Source: an uncultured Leucobacter sp. (GTDB taxonomy: Bacteria; Actinomycetota; Actinomycetes; Actinomycetales; Microbacteriaceae). Taken from it: 64,000 nt of DNA. The notes beneath the pieces are model-generated. The model was not told the origin of the DNA and did not search any database. It worked only from the letters and a program-made list of their open reading frames with translations. Positions 26,044 to 35,111 of the stretch are shown here, in pieces; positions within the stretch are counted from its first letter, which is position 1, and every line of letters begins with the position of its first letter. A program made the position numbers and the translations under genes. Location: the NCBI GenBank assembly GCA_937967375.1, contig CALCJF010000057.1:1-64000 (forward strand). Direction: 5' to 3'.

Positions 26044-27186
26044 CTATCGAAGCAGCAGGTTTGGCTGCAGCAGATAGCGGAAGCTTTGTTGATCTGCATC
26101 GTCTTTGCTGCGCTGGCTCGTGATCAGCACTGGCCCCGGCTTGCTTGCATTCTCGGTCCGAGTGAACCCGATTCGCGCAAATTCGGAGTGCGTCGACCGA
26201 AGGCCATCGAGCAGAAACTGCGGCTTCAGCGAAACAACCATTTCGTCGCCAACCAAGTGCGCATCGACGGTCTCGACTGCCTGCGCCGTCTCAGATCCAG
26301 CGGCTTCGAGCGTCACCTGTCCCTCCGAGAAAGAGAATCGCAGCGCAGCCTCTCGCTCAAGCACGAGGCCAACACGACCAACGGCTTCAACGAGCTCAGC
26401 CGTGTTCATTACCGCGTAATTGTCGATGTTCTCAGGGAACAGGCGGCCGACGGGCGGGTAGTTGCCCTTGATGAGCAGCGAAGTGACCGTCTTGTTGCCA
26501 CCGGTAAACGCGATGAGCTCGCGCTCACCGTCTTTCACGATCGCGACCTGAACGGTGCCACTCGAAGCAAAAGTCTTGCCGACTTCGATAACCACCTTCG
26601 CCGGAACGAGTGCCGCAAGCTCCTGATCTCCGTCGAGCTGCTGCCAGTCGATTCGACGAGTCGCCACGCGGTAACGGTCGGTTGCCGTCAGGGTAAGCGC
26701 GTTCTCGCTGACCTCGAACTGCACACCGGTGATCACGGGCGTGACGTCATCTTTCGAAGCGGCGAGCGAAACCTGCGCAACCGCCTCTGCAAAGGCCTCA
26801 GCAGGAACCGCGCCGGTCACCGTATCGATCCGGGGTACCTGCGGGTACTCCTCGACGGGCATTGCGGGGAGGCTGAACGAAGCTGAACCGCAACGAATTT
26901 GCACGCGCGTATCAATGAGAGTGACTTCAACATCGGAGTGAGGCAGGCGCGAGGCGATATCGCCGAGCAGACGGCCAGAAACCAACGCGCGACCAGCCTC
27001 TGCAATATCGGCGGTAATCGAAGTTCGCGCAGAAGTCTCGTAATCGAACGAAGAGATAGTGAGTTCACCGTCGATGGCCTCGATGAGTGCTCCACTCAAC
27101 AAAGGCTGAGTAGGCCGCTGTGGCAAGAGCTTCGCCGCGAACGAGACGGCCTCGCTGAACACGTCTCGATTGACGGTAAAACGCAT
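26044..27186 (-). CDS. dnaN: DNA polymerase III beta subunit (sliding clamp)
   Basis: The 380-residue ring clamp that tethers DNA polymerase III to DNA. It shows the three-domain repeat pattern, with MRFTVNRDVFSEAVSFAAKLLPQRPTQPLL at the start of domain I (split: MRFTVNRDVF, SEAVSFAAKL, LPQRPTQPLL) and PAMPVEEYPQVP at the I/II junction. ATDRYRVATRRI lies in domain II. The C-terminal peptide-binding segment is weakly changed (RYLLQPNLLLR). AAGGAG lies six bases before the ATG. Directly followed by recF with no gnd gene between, unlike some relatives. Confidence 0.96.
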   Translation of the reverse strand: MRFTVNRDVFSEAVSFAAKLLPQRPTQPLLSGALIEAIDGELTISSFDYETSARTSITADIAEAGRALVSGRLLGDIASRLPHSDVEVTLIDTRVQIRCGSASFSLPAMPVEEYPQVPRIDTVTGAVPAEAFAEAVAQVSLAASKDDVTPVITGVQFEVSENALTLTATDRYRVATRRIDWQQLDGDQELAALVPAKVVIEVGKTFASSGTVQVAIVKDGERELIAFTGGNKTVTSLLIKGNYPPVGRLFPENIDNYAVMNTAELVEAVGRVGLVLEREAALRFSFSEGQVTLEAAGSETAQAVETVDAHLVGDEMVVSLKPQFLLDGLRSTHSEFARIGFTRTENASKPGPVLITSQRSKDDADQQSFRYLLQPNLLLR

Positions 27187-27622
27187 GACATCTCCTTAGT
27201 GGACGGTGGAACGTGTGCTGAGGGCAGCACACTCGTCTCACAATCTTTGCATACTCGCTGGGAACCGTGAATGACAAGAACTTTTGGAGGCTCGCGACAG
27301 CCGGCAAAGCGTTATCGAGAGGCCCTAGGAAAAGTAAATAAATTGTTAATAGTAATAAGTCCTGTGGAAACTGTGGATAACTCCCCTGATCCCAATGCAG
27401 CGTTGGGAACTACAAGCTTGTGAGTTGTTGGCGGCCCGTGGATAACCCGGTTTCCGCAGGAATACGCGAAAGTTACGACAAGGGGCTCTGCTCACAACCC
27501 AAGAGAATTCATCCACACCGACACGCGAGTTGTCCCCAGTTATTCACAAGCTTCCCCCAAGCTGTGGATAAATCGGGCGCCTTCGGCGCAAAATCCCCAT
27601 CCTCGCGTGGGCAGGCGCGCCG
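27187..27622. other. oriC: Chromosomal replication origin (oriC)
   Basis: A 436-base gap between dnaN and dnaA. An AT-rich stretch at 27330-27360, nearly free of G and C, is the likely unwinding element. DnaA boxes are TGTGGATAA (27372-27380 and 27563-27571), CGTGGATAA (27437-27445) and TTATTCACA (27540-27548), with a weaker TCATCCACA (27509-27517). The dnaN side has a hairpin GTGTGCTG-N4-CAGCACAC (27213-27232). All neighbouring core genes are transcribed away from it, consistent with bidirectional replication starting here. Confidence 0.9.
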
Positions 27623-29065
27623 CTACTTCGTGCTCTTGATGATCGAAGTGAGCTCTGCGACCTGGTTAAAAATTGAACGGCGCTCGGCAATGAGCTGCGT
27701 GATCTTCTTGCACGCGTACATCACCGTGGTGTGATCTCTTCCACCGAACAACTGCCCGATCTTCGGCAATGACAGCGAAGTGAGCTCTCGACAGAGATAC
27801 ATTGCGATCTGTCGCGCAAGGGCGATCTGCTGAGCTCGCGAAGGGCCGTAGAGATCATCGACCGCCAAGTCGAAGTAATCCGCCGTGCGGCTGATGATGT
27901 CAGACGGCTGCACATCGTTGTCTTCGTCGAGCGTGATCAAATCTTTCAACACGATCTGCGCAAGGGGCAGATCGATCCTCTGTTGATTCAAGCTTGCGAA
28001 TGCCGTGACGCGAATCAGCGCGCCCTCGAGCTCGCGAATATTCGAGGTGAACTTCGAAGCGATGAACTCGAGCACCTGGTGATCGAGTTCGAGCTGTTCG
28101 CGCTGCGCCTTTTTGCGCAGAATTGCGATTCGGGTCTCGAGGTCGGGCACCTGAATATCGGTGAGCAGACCCCACTCGAAACGCGAGAGCATGCGTTCTT
28201 CGAAGCCCCGCAACTGCTTCGGTTGCACATCGCTCGTGATGACTACCTGCTTGTTGTGGCCGTGCAGTGTGTTGAAGGTGTGGAAGAACGCCTCCTGCGT
28301 CTCAGCCTTACCCTCAAGAAACTGAATGTCATCGACGAGCAACACATCGATGCTGCGGTAGCGCGCGTGAAACGCGGCCCCCTGGTTATTTGCGATCGAA
28401 TTAATGAAATCGTTCGTGAAGTCTTCAGAACTCACGTAGCGCACGCGAATTTCTGGGTAGAGCTCACGGGCATAGTGCCCGATCGCGTGCAACAGGTGGG
28501 TTTTTCCGAGACCAGAGTCACCATAAATGAACAGCGGGTTGTAGGCCCTCGCGGGTGCTTCGCCGACCGCGACCGCGGCGGCGTGAGCAAAACGGTTCGA
28601 CTGCCCGATCACAAAAGTATCGAAGTGATACTTCGGATTCAGTCGGCTGTCGAGCACCTCTGGCGCCCCGTGCCGTGCAAGCGGCTCGTTGAGCGGGCGA
28701 GAAGATTCACTGACCACGCCCCCGGTGAATGCATCAGTTTCGGCGATCGATTGTTTCGGCGAGGGAACCTCGTCGGGCTCGGGGTCGATGGCAGGTTGCG
28801 CGTCAGGATCGACGACAACAACGAAGCTCTCGATGCCCTCAGCATCAGGAATCGAGGCAATTGCGCTCATGATGGCTGGGCGCAGCTTGTTTTCGAGCAG
28901 CTTGAGCGTGAAATCGTGCTGCACGGCGAGGTACAGCATGCCCGCACCGACCCCGCGAGGAACCGCCAGGGCGAGCTGGGCGCCCACAGCCGGCCCCACG
29001 GAGGGGTCGCCCATCACTGAATGGGTGACCTGCGCCCAAACACGCATTACCTCTTCTTCAGTCAT
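27623..29065 (-). CDS. dnaA: Chromosomal replication initiator DnaA
   Basis: The 480-residue initiator that binds DnaA boxes and melts oriC. Domain I spans residues 1-80 and an acidic, Pro-rich domain II about 88-140. AAA+ domain III begins with NPKYHFDTFVIGQSNRFAHA and has Walker A GDSGLGKT (182-189) and Walker B VLLVDDIQFLEGK. Domain IV carries the DnaA signature LFGGRDHTTVMYACKKI that contacts the DNA box. The ATG is preceded by GAGGA. Normal length for actinobacteria. Runs convergent with nothing: oriC lies immediately downstream. Confidence 0.97.
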   Translation of the reverse strand: MTEEEVMRVWAQVTHSVMGDPSVGPAVGAQLALAVPRGVGAGMLYLAVQHDFTLKLLENKLRPAIMSAIASIPDAEGIESFVVVVDPDAQPAIDPEPDEVPSPKQSIAETDAFTGGVVSESSRPLNEPLARHGAPEVLDSRLNPKYHFDTFVIGQSNRFAHAAAVAVGEAPARAYNPLFIYGDSGLGKTHLLHAIGHYARELYPEIRVRYVSSEDFTNDFINSIANNQGAAFHARYRSIDVLLVDDIQFLEGKAETQEAFFHTFNTLHGHNKQVVITSDVQPKQLRGFEERMLSRFEWGLLTDIQVPDLETRIAILRKKAQREQLELDHQVLEFIASKFTSNIRELEGALIRVTAFASLNQQRIDLPLAQIVLKDLITLDEDNDVQPSDIISRTADYFDLAVDDLYGPSRAQQIALARQIAMYLCRELTSLSLPKIGQLFGGRDHTTVMYACKKITQLIAERRSIFNQVAELTSIIKSTK

Positions 29066-29429
29066 GGAATCCTCGAATAATGTGAACAGCTATTCACAGC
29101 TCATCCCACAACTTCGTTCACAGGGAGCGAAGAGCGGCAGAAAGCGTTAGATGCCTTGTAAACCCAGGCTTCTTAAACGTCTTCGTTCACGCTAGTCACT
29201 GATTTGTCCACAGGCAAGTTGAAATCGTTCTCCCCACCTCACTACTATCATTGAGACACACCGCGGCGAATCAGCTCGATGCTCGCAGGCACGCTCATAA
29301 TCTGCAGTTACGCATGCGGTCTTTGACTCTGAGCCACAATCGGCGTAGACTCTCTCTCTTGTATGGGCGCACAAGCGTGCCCACCATCGACTTTCCGGTG
29401 CCGCAGGCACAGATTTCACGGAGTTTCTT
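29066..29429. other. dnaA-rpmH divergent intergenic region
   Basis: A 364-base gap with promoters for both directions. It holds DnaA-box-like sequences, TTGTCCACA (29204-29212) and CTATTCACA near 29090-29098, so DnaA may control its own gene. Such boxes could also form a second part of the origin. The rpmH promoter is listed separately. No coding sequence is visible. Confidence 0.65.
29323..29351 (+). promoter_or_regulatory. rpmH-rnpA promoter
   Basis: TTGACT (29323-29328) and TAGACT (29346-29351) are separated by exactly 17 bases, close to the housekeeping sigma consensus. It lies 78 bases before the rpmH start codon. Confidence 0.8.
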
Positions 29430-29567
29430 ATGAGCAAGCGTACTTTTCAGCCCAACAACCGCCGCCGCGCCAAGGTGCACGGCTTCCGCGCTCGCATGCG
29501 CACTCGCGCCGGCCGCGCAATCGTTGCAGCTCGCCGCGGCAAGGGCCGCGCGAAGCTGACCGCGTAA
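29430..29567 (+). CDS. rpmH: 50S ribosomal protein L34
   Basis: A 45-residue, highly basic ribosomal protein of the large subunit. The sequence begins MSKRTFQPNNRRRAKVHGFR and has the invariant RTRAGRAIVAARRGKGR core, typical L34. It is the first gene rightward from oriC, followed 21 bases later by rnpA, the usual bacterial order. Confidence 0.95.
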   Translation: MSKRTFQPNNRRRAKVHGFRARMRTRAGRAIVAARRGKGRAKLTA

Positions 29568-29588
29568 TTCTTTTCTCTGCGGGCGACC

Positions 29589-29945
29589 GTGCCAGCGAAG
29601 ACACACCTCGTCACTCGGGGCGATGACTATCGCTACATCGTTCGCAAAGGCAACCGCGTGGGGGGTGCAAATTGCATCACCCACGCGGTTTTGCATGTCG
29701 AGAGGGATCAGCCGGCACGGTTCGGGTTCATCGTTTCGAAGGCGGTGGGCAACGCTGTGACCCGCAACCGCGTTCGTCGCAGGTTGAAAACAATCGTTGA
29801 TCGACGCCTAGCGGGCGGCTTCACAGGGGCTGACGTGGTCTTTCGCCTGCTGCCCAGGTCGGCAGAGGCCTCGTTTCAGGAGCTCGAAGAAGAGACATGC
29901 CGGGCCCTCGACCGAATCGAACGCCTGAGAGCAGAATCTCGATGA
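29589..29945 (+). CDS. rnpA: Ribonuclease P protein component
   Basis: The 118-residue protein subunit that helps the RNase P RNA bind and cleave the 5' leader of pre-tRNA. The family motif VTRNRVRRRLK (residues 57-67) forms the RNA-binding RNR helix, preceded by ARFGFIVSKAVGNAV. The start is GTG. Its stop overlaps the yidD start (ATGA). Confidence 0.93.
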   Translation: MPAKTHLVTRGDDYRYIVRKGNRVGGANCITHAVLHVERDQPARFGFIVSKAVGNAVTRNRVRRRLKTIVDRRLAGGFTGADVVFRLLPRSAEASFQELEEETCRALDRIERLRAESR

Positions 29946-30253
29946 TCATGCGCACGGCTCAGGAGCTGTGGTTGCTTCCGAGAAACGCAGCAATCGCGTT
30001 CATGCTCGGGTATCGACGGGTGATCTCGCCGCTGTACGGTCAGGTCTGCAGGTACTATCCAAGTTGTTCGCGCTACGCTTTGGAAGTATTCCAGCGCCAA
30101 GGCTTTGCGATAGGTGTGGCGCTCACCGTGTGGCGACTCGCTCGCTGCAATCCTTTCTCGGCGGGCGGCATCGATGATGCTCCTGAGCGAGCACACCCAA
30201 GTTTTCCCATCAATACACGCGGATTCGTTCGCCCAAATACTCGAAAGTCCTGA
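29942..30253 (+). CDS. yidD: Membrane protein insertion efficiency factor YidD
   Basis: A 103-residue membrane-associated protein that assists YidC/Sec insertion. The diagnostic sequences are CRYYPSCSRYALEVFQRQG and RCNPFSAGGIDD, with the conserved Cys residues. The start ATG at 29942 overlaps the rnpA stop by four bases. The last 30 residues (ERAHPSFPINTRGFVRPNTRKS region) are variable, as in relatives. Followed after two bases by yidC. Confidence 0.92.
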   Translation: MIMRTAQELWLLPRNAAIAFMLGYRRVISPLYGQVCRYYPSCSRYALEVFQRQGFAIGVALTVWRLARCNPFSAGGIDDAPERAHPSFPINTRGFVRPNTRKS

Positions 30254-30255
30254 TC

Positions 30256-31233
30256 ATGATGCAATTCATCGACACGATTCTCTGGCCGCTGCGGTGGCTG
30301 GTTGAGCTCGTGCTGTGGGCCTGGCACCAGCTCTTCACTTGGATCGGCATGGATCCGGCTTCTGGTGTCACCTGGTTGCTCGCGATCCTCGGTCTCGTGA
30401 TTGTCGTTCGTTCAGCGTTGATCCCCGTAACGGTGCGCCAAATCAAGGCGCAGCGACGCATGATGGATCTCGCTCCTGAGATGAAGAAGATCCAGGCCAA
30501 GTACAAGGGCAAGAACGATCAGTTCTCGCGCGAGGCAATGAGCCGCGAGACGATGGCGCTATACAAGAAGCACGGCACGAACCCGTTCTCGTCATGCCTG
30601 CCCATTCTTATTCAGATGCCGATCTTCTTCTCGCTGTTTGCGGTGCTGCGCAACGCAGCTGGCGCCGTCGGCAGCGGCGGTGACGGTACCGGCAAGCCTG
30701 GCATCGGCATGATGAACCAGGAGATGACCGACAGCTTCAACCAGGCAACCATTTTCGGCGCACCCCTGAAGATGACCTTCACCCAGGGCTGGGAGTCGGG
30801 CAACTGGGTCGTCGTGATCTTGCTCGGCGTCATCATGTTGCTCATGATCGCCTCACAGTTCTTCACTCAGCTGCAGATCATGTCGAAGAACGTGAGTGAC
30901 GAGACGAAGGCCTCGCCGATGTATCGACAGCAGAAGATCATGCTGTACATCATCCCCTTCGCGTTCCTGTTCTCGGGATTCACCTTTCCGCTCGCGCTCA
31001 ACATCTATTGGTTCACCTCGAACTTGTGGACCATGGGTCAGCAGGCAATCGTTATCAACACGATGCCCACCCCCGGCAGCGAAGCTTGGCGCACCCGCCA
31101 GGCTCGCCTGAAGGCAAAGGGCAAACTCACTGATGACGAGGTTGCCGAAATCGAACGAATCGAGGGCACTGCCGCACCGCAGGGCCAGCGTCAGCAGCCG
31201 GTGAGCGCGAAGCGCGCCAAGAAGAAGAAGTGA
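30256..31233 (+). CDS. yidC: Membrane protein insertase YidC
   Basis: A 325-residue inner-membrane insertase of the Gram-positive (Oxa1-like) type, without the large periplasmic domain of enterobacteria. It folds proteins into the membrane alone or with SecYEG. Five hydrophobic segments are visible; the core runs from WLLAILGLVIVVRSALIPV through NPFSSCLPILIQMPIFFSLF to FPLALNIYWFTSNLWTMGQQ. The hydrophilic-groove Arg is likely that in VVRSALIPV. A Gly-rich loop (residues 135-150) and a Lys-rich tail (KRAKKKK) follow the usual pattern. Confidence 0.95.
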   Translation: MMQFIDTILWPLRWLVELVLWAWHQLFTWIGMDPASGVTWLLAILGLVIVVRSALIPVTVRQIKAQRRMMDLAPEMKKIQAKYKGKNDQFSREAMSRETMALYKKHGTNPFSSCLPILIQMPIFFSLFAVLRNAAGAVGSGGDGTGKPGIGMMNQEMTDSFNQATIFGAPLKMTFTQGWESGNWVVVILLGVIMLLMIASQFFTQLQIMSKNVSDETKASPMYRQQKIMLYIIPFAFLFSGFTFPLALNIYWFTSNLWTMGQQAIVINTMPTPGSEAWRTRQARLKAKGKLTDDEVAEIERIEGTAAPQGQRQQPVSAKRAKKKK

Positions 31234-31244
31234 CGGTAGGCATC

Positions 31245-31742
31245 ATGAGTGAAGATCAGTTGAACGAGGCCGCCGAGACGGCCACGCAAGACGACCTGGA
31301 GGCAGAGGGTGACCTCGCGGCGGACTACATCGAGGGGCTGCTCGATCTTGCAGACCTCGACGGCGACCTCGACATATCGGTCGCAAGCGGCCGCGCCTAC
31401 CTTTCCGTCACCGGCGGCGGTGAGGATCTCGACCGTTTGGCAATGCCCGAGACCGTTCAGGCGCTGCAAGATTTGACCCGTATCGCGGTGCAGAATCAGA
31501 CCGGTCGCTTCTCGCGTCTGATTCTCGACATCGGAGGGTCGCGCGACGCCCGCGCGACCGAGCTGCGCAGCCTGGTTGACGCCGCGATCGCACAGATTGC
31601 CGCCGGCCGCACCGAGGTCGAGCTCGAGCCCATGTCTTCGTACGAGCGAAAGCTGGTGCACGACATCGTTGCGAACCTCGGGCACCACAGCCAGTCGCGT
31701 GGCGAAGGGCGCGATCGCCGCCTCGTGGTTACCGCAGTTTAA
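31245..31742 (+). CDS. Jag/KhpB-like R3H-domain RNA-binding protein
   Basis: A 165-residue cytoplasmic protein of the Jag (KhpB) family. The N-terminal acidic segment leads into the Jag KH domain (AADYIEGLLDLADLDGDLDI). The R3H domain at the C-terminus includes the R-x3-H-like EPMSSYERKLVHDIVANLG. These proteins bind RNA and affect cell division and elongation in Gram-positive bacteria. It follows yidC as in most bacteria. The ATG at 31245 is preferred over a GTG at 31230 that overlaps the yidC stop. Confidence 0.85.
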   Translation: MSEDQLNEAAETATQDDLEAEGDLAADYIEGLLDLADLDGDLDISVASGRAYLSVTGGGEDLDRLAMPETVQALQDLTRIAVQNQTGRFSRLILDIGGSRDARATELRSLVDAAIAQIAAGRTEVELEPMSSYERKLVHDIVANLGHHSQSRGEGRDRRLVVTAV

Positions 31743-31823
31743 CGTTTCACGCGCGCTGGAGCCGAAAGCGAAGGCCATTTCTGGCCCTCGCCGCGACGCC
31801 AGCGCCGCGTCCGTCCCAGTCGC

Positions 31824-31839
31824 GGTTTCACGTGAAACA
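31824..31839. promoter_or_regulatory. parS: parS site between jag-like gene and rsmG
   Basis: GGTTTCACGTGAAACA matches the consensus at 15 of 16 positions. It sits about 4.2 kb from oriC on the right arm, upstream of the rsmG-parA-parB genes, so ParB could bind near its own operon. Confidence 0.85.
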
Positions 31840-31893
31840 CCACACACCACACAGTTGCACATCCTCAGAAATCACCGAAGGAACGTGGAAACC

Positions 31894-32529
31894 ATGACCG
31901 ACGTTCACGTCGAGATTGAACCGGCGACGGCCGCAGAGATCGCGGGCGACCGCATCGACGTGCTGCGCGCCTTCGCGAGCGACCTCGGCGAACGGGGCGA
32001 GACCCTTGGGCTCATCGGGCCGCTTGAGCCGCCGCGCCTCTGGACGAGGCACCTGCTGAACAGCGCGATCCTCGCTCCCCTGATCGAACCCGGTGCCCGC
32101 GTTGCCGACATCGGCACCGGCGGCGGTATGCCCGGACTCGTGCTCGCAATCGTGCGACCCGACGCGACGTTCAAACTCATCGAGCCAATGGAGCGCCGCT
32201 GCGCCTGGCTGAACGAGCAGGTCGAGAGGCTCGGCCTCGAGAACGTCGAGGTGAAGCGCGGCCGGGCAGAAGAGTTTCACGACGCGTTCGAGGTGGATCA
32301 GCTGACCGCCAGGGCGGTTACGGCACTGCGCAAGCTCGTACCGCTCGCCGCACCGCTGCTGCGCGACGGGGGCGAACTGCTGCTGCTCAAGGGCGATTCG
32401 GTGCAGGGCGAGATCGATGCGGCCGAAAAGGTGCTTCGCAAGCACAAGGTGCGAGACATCAGCACTGAGATTCTCGGCGAGGGCCTGCTTGCCGAGACGA
32501 CTAGAGTATTTAGAGCGCGGGTGAGGTAA
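31894..32529 (+). CDS. rsmG: 16S rRNA (guanine-N7) methyltransferase RsmG
   Basis: A 211-residue SAM-dependent enzyme that methylates N7 of G527 (E. coli numbering) in 16S rRNA; loss gives low-level streptomycin resistance. SAM-binding motif VADIGTGGGMPGLVLAI (residues 70-86), then LIEPMERRCAWLNEQ and the substrate-side TARAVTALRKLVPLAAPLL. The start at 31894 was chosen because GAAGGA lies a workable distance upstream and the longer frame is non-coding. It precedes parA as in many bacteria. Confidence 0.93.
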   Translation: MTDVHVEIEPATAAEIAGDRIDVLRAFASDLGERGETLGLIGPLEPPRLWTRHLLNSAILAPLIEPGARVADIGTGGGMPGLVLAIVRPDATFKLIEPMERRCAWLNEQVERLGLENVEVKRGRAEEFHDAFEVDQLTARAVTALRKLVPLAAPLLRDGGELLLLKGDSVQGEIDAAEKVLRKHKVRDISTEILGEGLLAETTRVFRARVR

Positions 32530-32563
32530 CCCCCGCCACCAACCGCTGCAGCTGAAGGATCCG

Positions 32564-33463
32564 ATGACCGACACCGAGAACGCACTGGTGGGCAACCACC
32601 TGGTCGACAAGGTTCGCCGCCGCCGCCTCCTTGAAGCGAACGCGTCTCCCCTGCCCACACGCACCAGGGTGATCACGGTATCGAACCAGAAGGGCGGGGT
32701 GGGCAAGACCACCACGACCGTCAACCTGGCATCGGCGCTCGCTCGCCGCGGCGCAAACGTGCTGGTGATCGACCTCGACCCGCAGGGCAACGCCTCAACG
32801 GCGCTCGGCGTCGCGCATCGCCCCGAGACCACGAGCATCTACGAGGTGCTGCTCGGCGACCACACGATGCACGAGGCGCTGCAGCAGAGCACCGATCACG
32901 AGAACCTCTTCTGCGTGCCCTCGACCATTAACCTCGCCGGCGCCGAGATCGAGCTCGTCTCGCTCGTCGCTCGCGAACAGCGTTTGCGCACCGCGCTCGA
33001 GGGGTTTCTGCAAGAGTCGGAGCGCGAGTTTCACTACGTCTTCATCGACTGCCCACCGTCGCTCGGCCTACTGACCGTCAACGCCTTCGTTGCGGCGCAG
33101 GAGGTGCTGATCCCGATTCAGTGCGAGTATTACGCGCTCGAGGGCCTGAGCCAGCTGCTCGGCAATATTCAGCTCATTCAGAAGCATCTCAATCCGGCGC
33201 TTCGCGTGTCGACGATTCTGCTGACGATGTACGACGCGAGAACCAACCTCGCCCACGAGGTTGCGGCTGAGGTGCGCGAGCATTTTCCGTCGGAGACGCT
33301 CGCTGCGGTGATCCCCCGTTCGGTTCGCGTGTCAGAAGCACCGAGCTACGGGCAGACGGTGCACGCATACGACCCCGCTTCGATCGGCGCGCTCGCCTAT
33401 CTTGAGGCTGCCGCAGAGATTGCGCTGCGCGAACAAGTTACGAACACGAATGAAGGAGCCTAA
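32564..33463 (+). CDS. parA: Chromosome partitioning ATPase ParA (Soj)
   Basis: A 299-residue Walker-type ATPase that forms a DNA-bound gradient to move ParB-parS complexes. Deviant Walker A KGGVGKTT (residues 43-50), switch I DLDPQGNASTALG, Walker B FIDCPPSLGLLTVNA. An extended N-terminus of about 35 residues precedes the core, typical of actinobacterial ParA. Three bases separate it from parB, so the two form an operon. Confidence 0.95.
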   Translation: MTDTENALVGNHLVDKVRRRRLLEANASPLPTRTRVITVSNQKGGVGKTTTTVNLASALARRGANVLVIDLDPQGNASTALGVAHRPETTSIYEVLLGDHTMHEALQQSTDHENLFCVPSTINLAGAEIELVSLVAREQRLRTALEGFLQESEREFHYVFIDCPPSLGLLTVNAFVAAQEVLIPIQCEYYALEGLSQLLGNIQLIQKHLNPALRVSTILLTMYDARTNLAHEVAAEVREHFPSETLAAVIPRSVRVSEAPSYGQTVHAYDPASIGALAYLEAAAEIALREQVTNTNEGA

Positions 33464-33466
33464 GAG

Positions 33467-34501
33467 ATGGCGACGAAGAAGCGCGGCGGCCTTGGCCGTG
33501 GAATCGGCGCGTTGATTCCGCAGGCGAGCGAGGGCGAACGCCCCGTCGACGTGTTCTTTCCGAACCGCACCGCGGCTCAGGTCGCCGACGAGGCCGCGGC
33601 GAGCGATGCAAACGAAGGGATCGCCACCCCGGTGGCCGACGCCGGGAGTGAGGGCAGCGAGCTGCGCGAGGTTCCTGGCGCGAAGCTCACACGTCTGAAG
33701 CTCAGCGAAATCGTGCCGAACCGCGTGCAGCCCCGTACCGAGTTCGACGAAGAGGCGCTCGAAGAGCTGACGCACTCGATCCGAGAGTTCGGCGTGTTTC
33801 AGCCGGTTGTCGTGCGCGAGATTGAGCCGGCACCCGTCGCCGGAGAGCCGCGCTACGAGCTCATCATGGGCGAGCGTCGCTTCCGTGCGAGCGGTCGTGC
33901 GGGTCTCGAAGACATTCCCGCGATTGTGCGTTCGACCGCAGACGAGCACATGTTGCGCGACGCGCTGCTCGAGAACCTGCACCGCGCGCAACTGAACCCG
34001 CTCGAAGAAGCTTCGGCCTACCAGCAGCTGCTCGCAGACTTCGGCATTACCCAAGAGCAGCTCGCGAACCGCATCGGCCGCTCGCGCCCCCAGATTTCGA
34101 ACACGATTCGCCTGCTCAAGCTGCCCGAGCCGGTGCAGGCGCGGGTCGCTGCCGGTGTGCTGTCGGCCGGTCACGCCAGGGCGATCCTCTCGCTTGATGG
34201 TGAGGGCGGTGGTGCAGACGCGATGCAACGCCTCGCCGACAAGATCGTGAACGAGGGCCTCTCGGTGCGCGCAGCCGAGGCCGCAGCTGGCGAACTGCCG
34301 AAGTCTCGCCCCGGCAAGAAGCCCCGTGCTGGGGGCGTTCAGGCGCAGCTCGACGCGATCGCCGAGCGCCTCGGTGACCGTTTCGACACGCGGGTGCACG
34401 TCAAGCTCGGCGCGAAGAAGGGGCAGGTCACGATCGACTTCGCGACCATCGCAGACCTGAAGCGTATTCTCGACGAGCTGGGTGACCCGGGCTTTAACTG
34501 A
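33467..34501 (+). CDS. parB: Chromosome partitioning protein ParB (Spo0J)
   Basis: A 344-residue CTPase that loads at parS and spreads as a clamp. The N-terminus GGLGRGIGALIP is the ParA-contact peptide. The CTP-binding motif is GERRFRAS (residues 135-142), and ENLHRAQLNPLEEASAYQQL follows in the N-engagement region. The helix-turn-helix is ITQEQLANRIGRSRPQISNTIRLL (split: ITQEQLANRI, GRSRPQISNT), and a C-terminal dimer domain ends at ILDELGDPGFN. Five candidate target sites lie in this window. Confidence 0.95.
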   Translation: MATKKRGGLGRGIGALIPQASEGERPVDVFFPNRTAAQVADEAAASDANEGIATPVADAGSEGSELREVPGAKLTRLKLSEIVPNRVQPRTEFDEEALEELTHSIREFGVFQPVVVREIEPAPVAGEPRYELIMGERRFRASGRAGLEDIPAIVRSTADEHMLRDALLENLHRAQLNPLEEASAYQQLLADFGITQEQLANRIGRSRPQISNTIRLLKLPEPVQARVAAGVLSAGHARAILSLDGEGGGADAMQRLADKIVNEGLSVRAAEAAAGELPKSRPGKKPRAGGVQAQLDAIAERLGDRFDTRVHVKLGAKKGQVTIDFATIADLKRILDELGDPGFN

Positions 34502-34580
34502 GGCATCTGAACTCGGGCCGCGCTGCCGCGACCCATTTCTGCGTATATCTCTCGACCGTGATGCGGGCTACGCTGGCAGT

Positions 34581-35027
34581 ATGAACGAGCAGCGTGTAAT
34601 CACGGCCGAACGAATTGTCGGAGCAGATGCAGCAGTGATCTTCGAACTGATCGCTGACCCGTCGCAGCAGCCACGCTGGGATGGAAACGACAATCTTGCG
34701 AGTGCCCCAGAGGGGCAACGCGTGCACCGAAGCGGTGATGTGTTCACCATGAATATGACAAAGCAGGGCGCCGTGCGCGAGAACCATGTCGTAGAGTTCG
34801 AGGAGGGGCGTCGAATCGCTTGGTTGCCGGCACCGGTTGGCGAGCAGCCTCCCGGGCATCTCTGGCGCTGGGAGCTCGAGCCCGCCGACGGCGTCACTCT
34901 GGTGCGGCACACCTACGATTGGACGAACCTCGAAGACGAGGCTCGCCTTCCGCGCGCCCGTGCGACCACCGAATCGTCTCTGCGCGCCTCGCTCGATCGC
35001 CTGGCAGCGCTCGCCGAGAGCCTATAG
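34581..35027 (+). CDS. SRPBCC (polyketide cyclase-like) family protein
   Basis: A 148-residue START-like protein with a hydrophobic ligand cavity. The layout is typical: ITAERIVGADAAVIFELIAD at the start, the strand-turn PSQQPRWDGNDN, an antiparallel sheet, and the long C-terminal helix ESSLRASLDRLAALAESL. The ligand or reaction is unknown. It lies between parB and the monooxygenase operon, with 84 bases after it, and is probably a separate unit. Confidence 0.85.
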   Translation: MNEQRVITAERIVGADAAVIFELIADPSQQPRWDGNDNLASAPEGQRVHRSGDVFTMNMTKQGAVRENHVVEFEEGRRIAWLPAPVGEQPPGHLWRWELEPADGVTLVRHTYDWTNLEDEARLPRARATTESSLRASLDRLAALAESL

Positions 35028-35111
35028 TCGGGAGCCTCTAAGACCTTTCCCTGCCGGTGCTCCCGAGCACTAGAATCTTGCGGAACGCAGACGACGCATG
35101 AAGGAGTGCAG

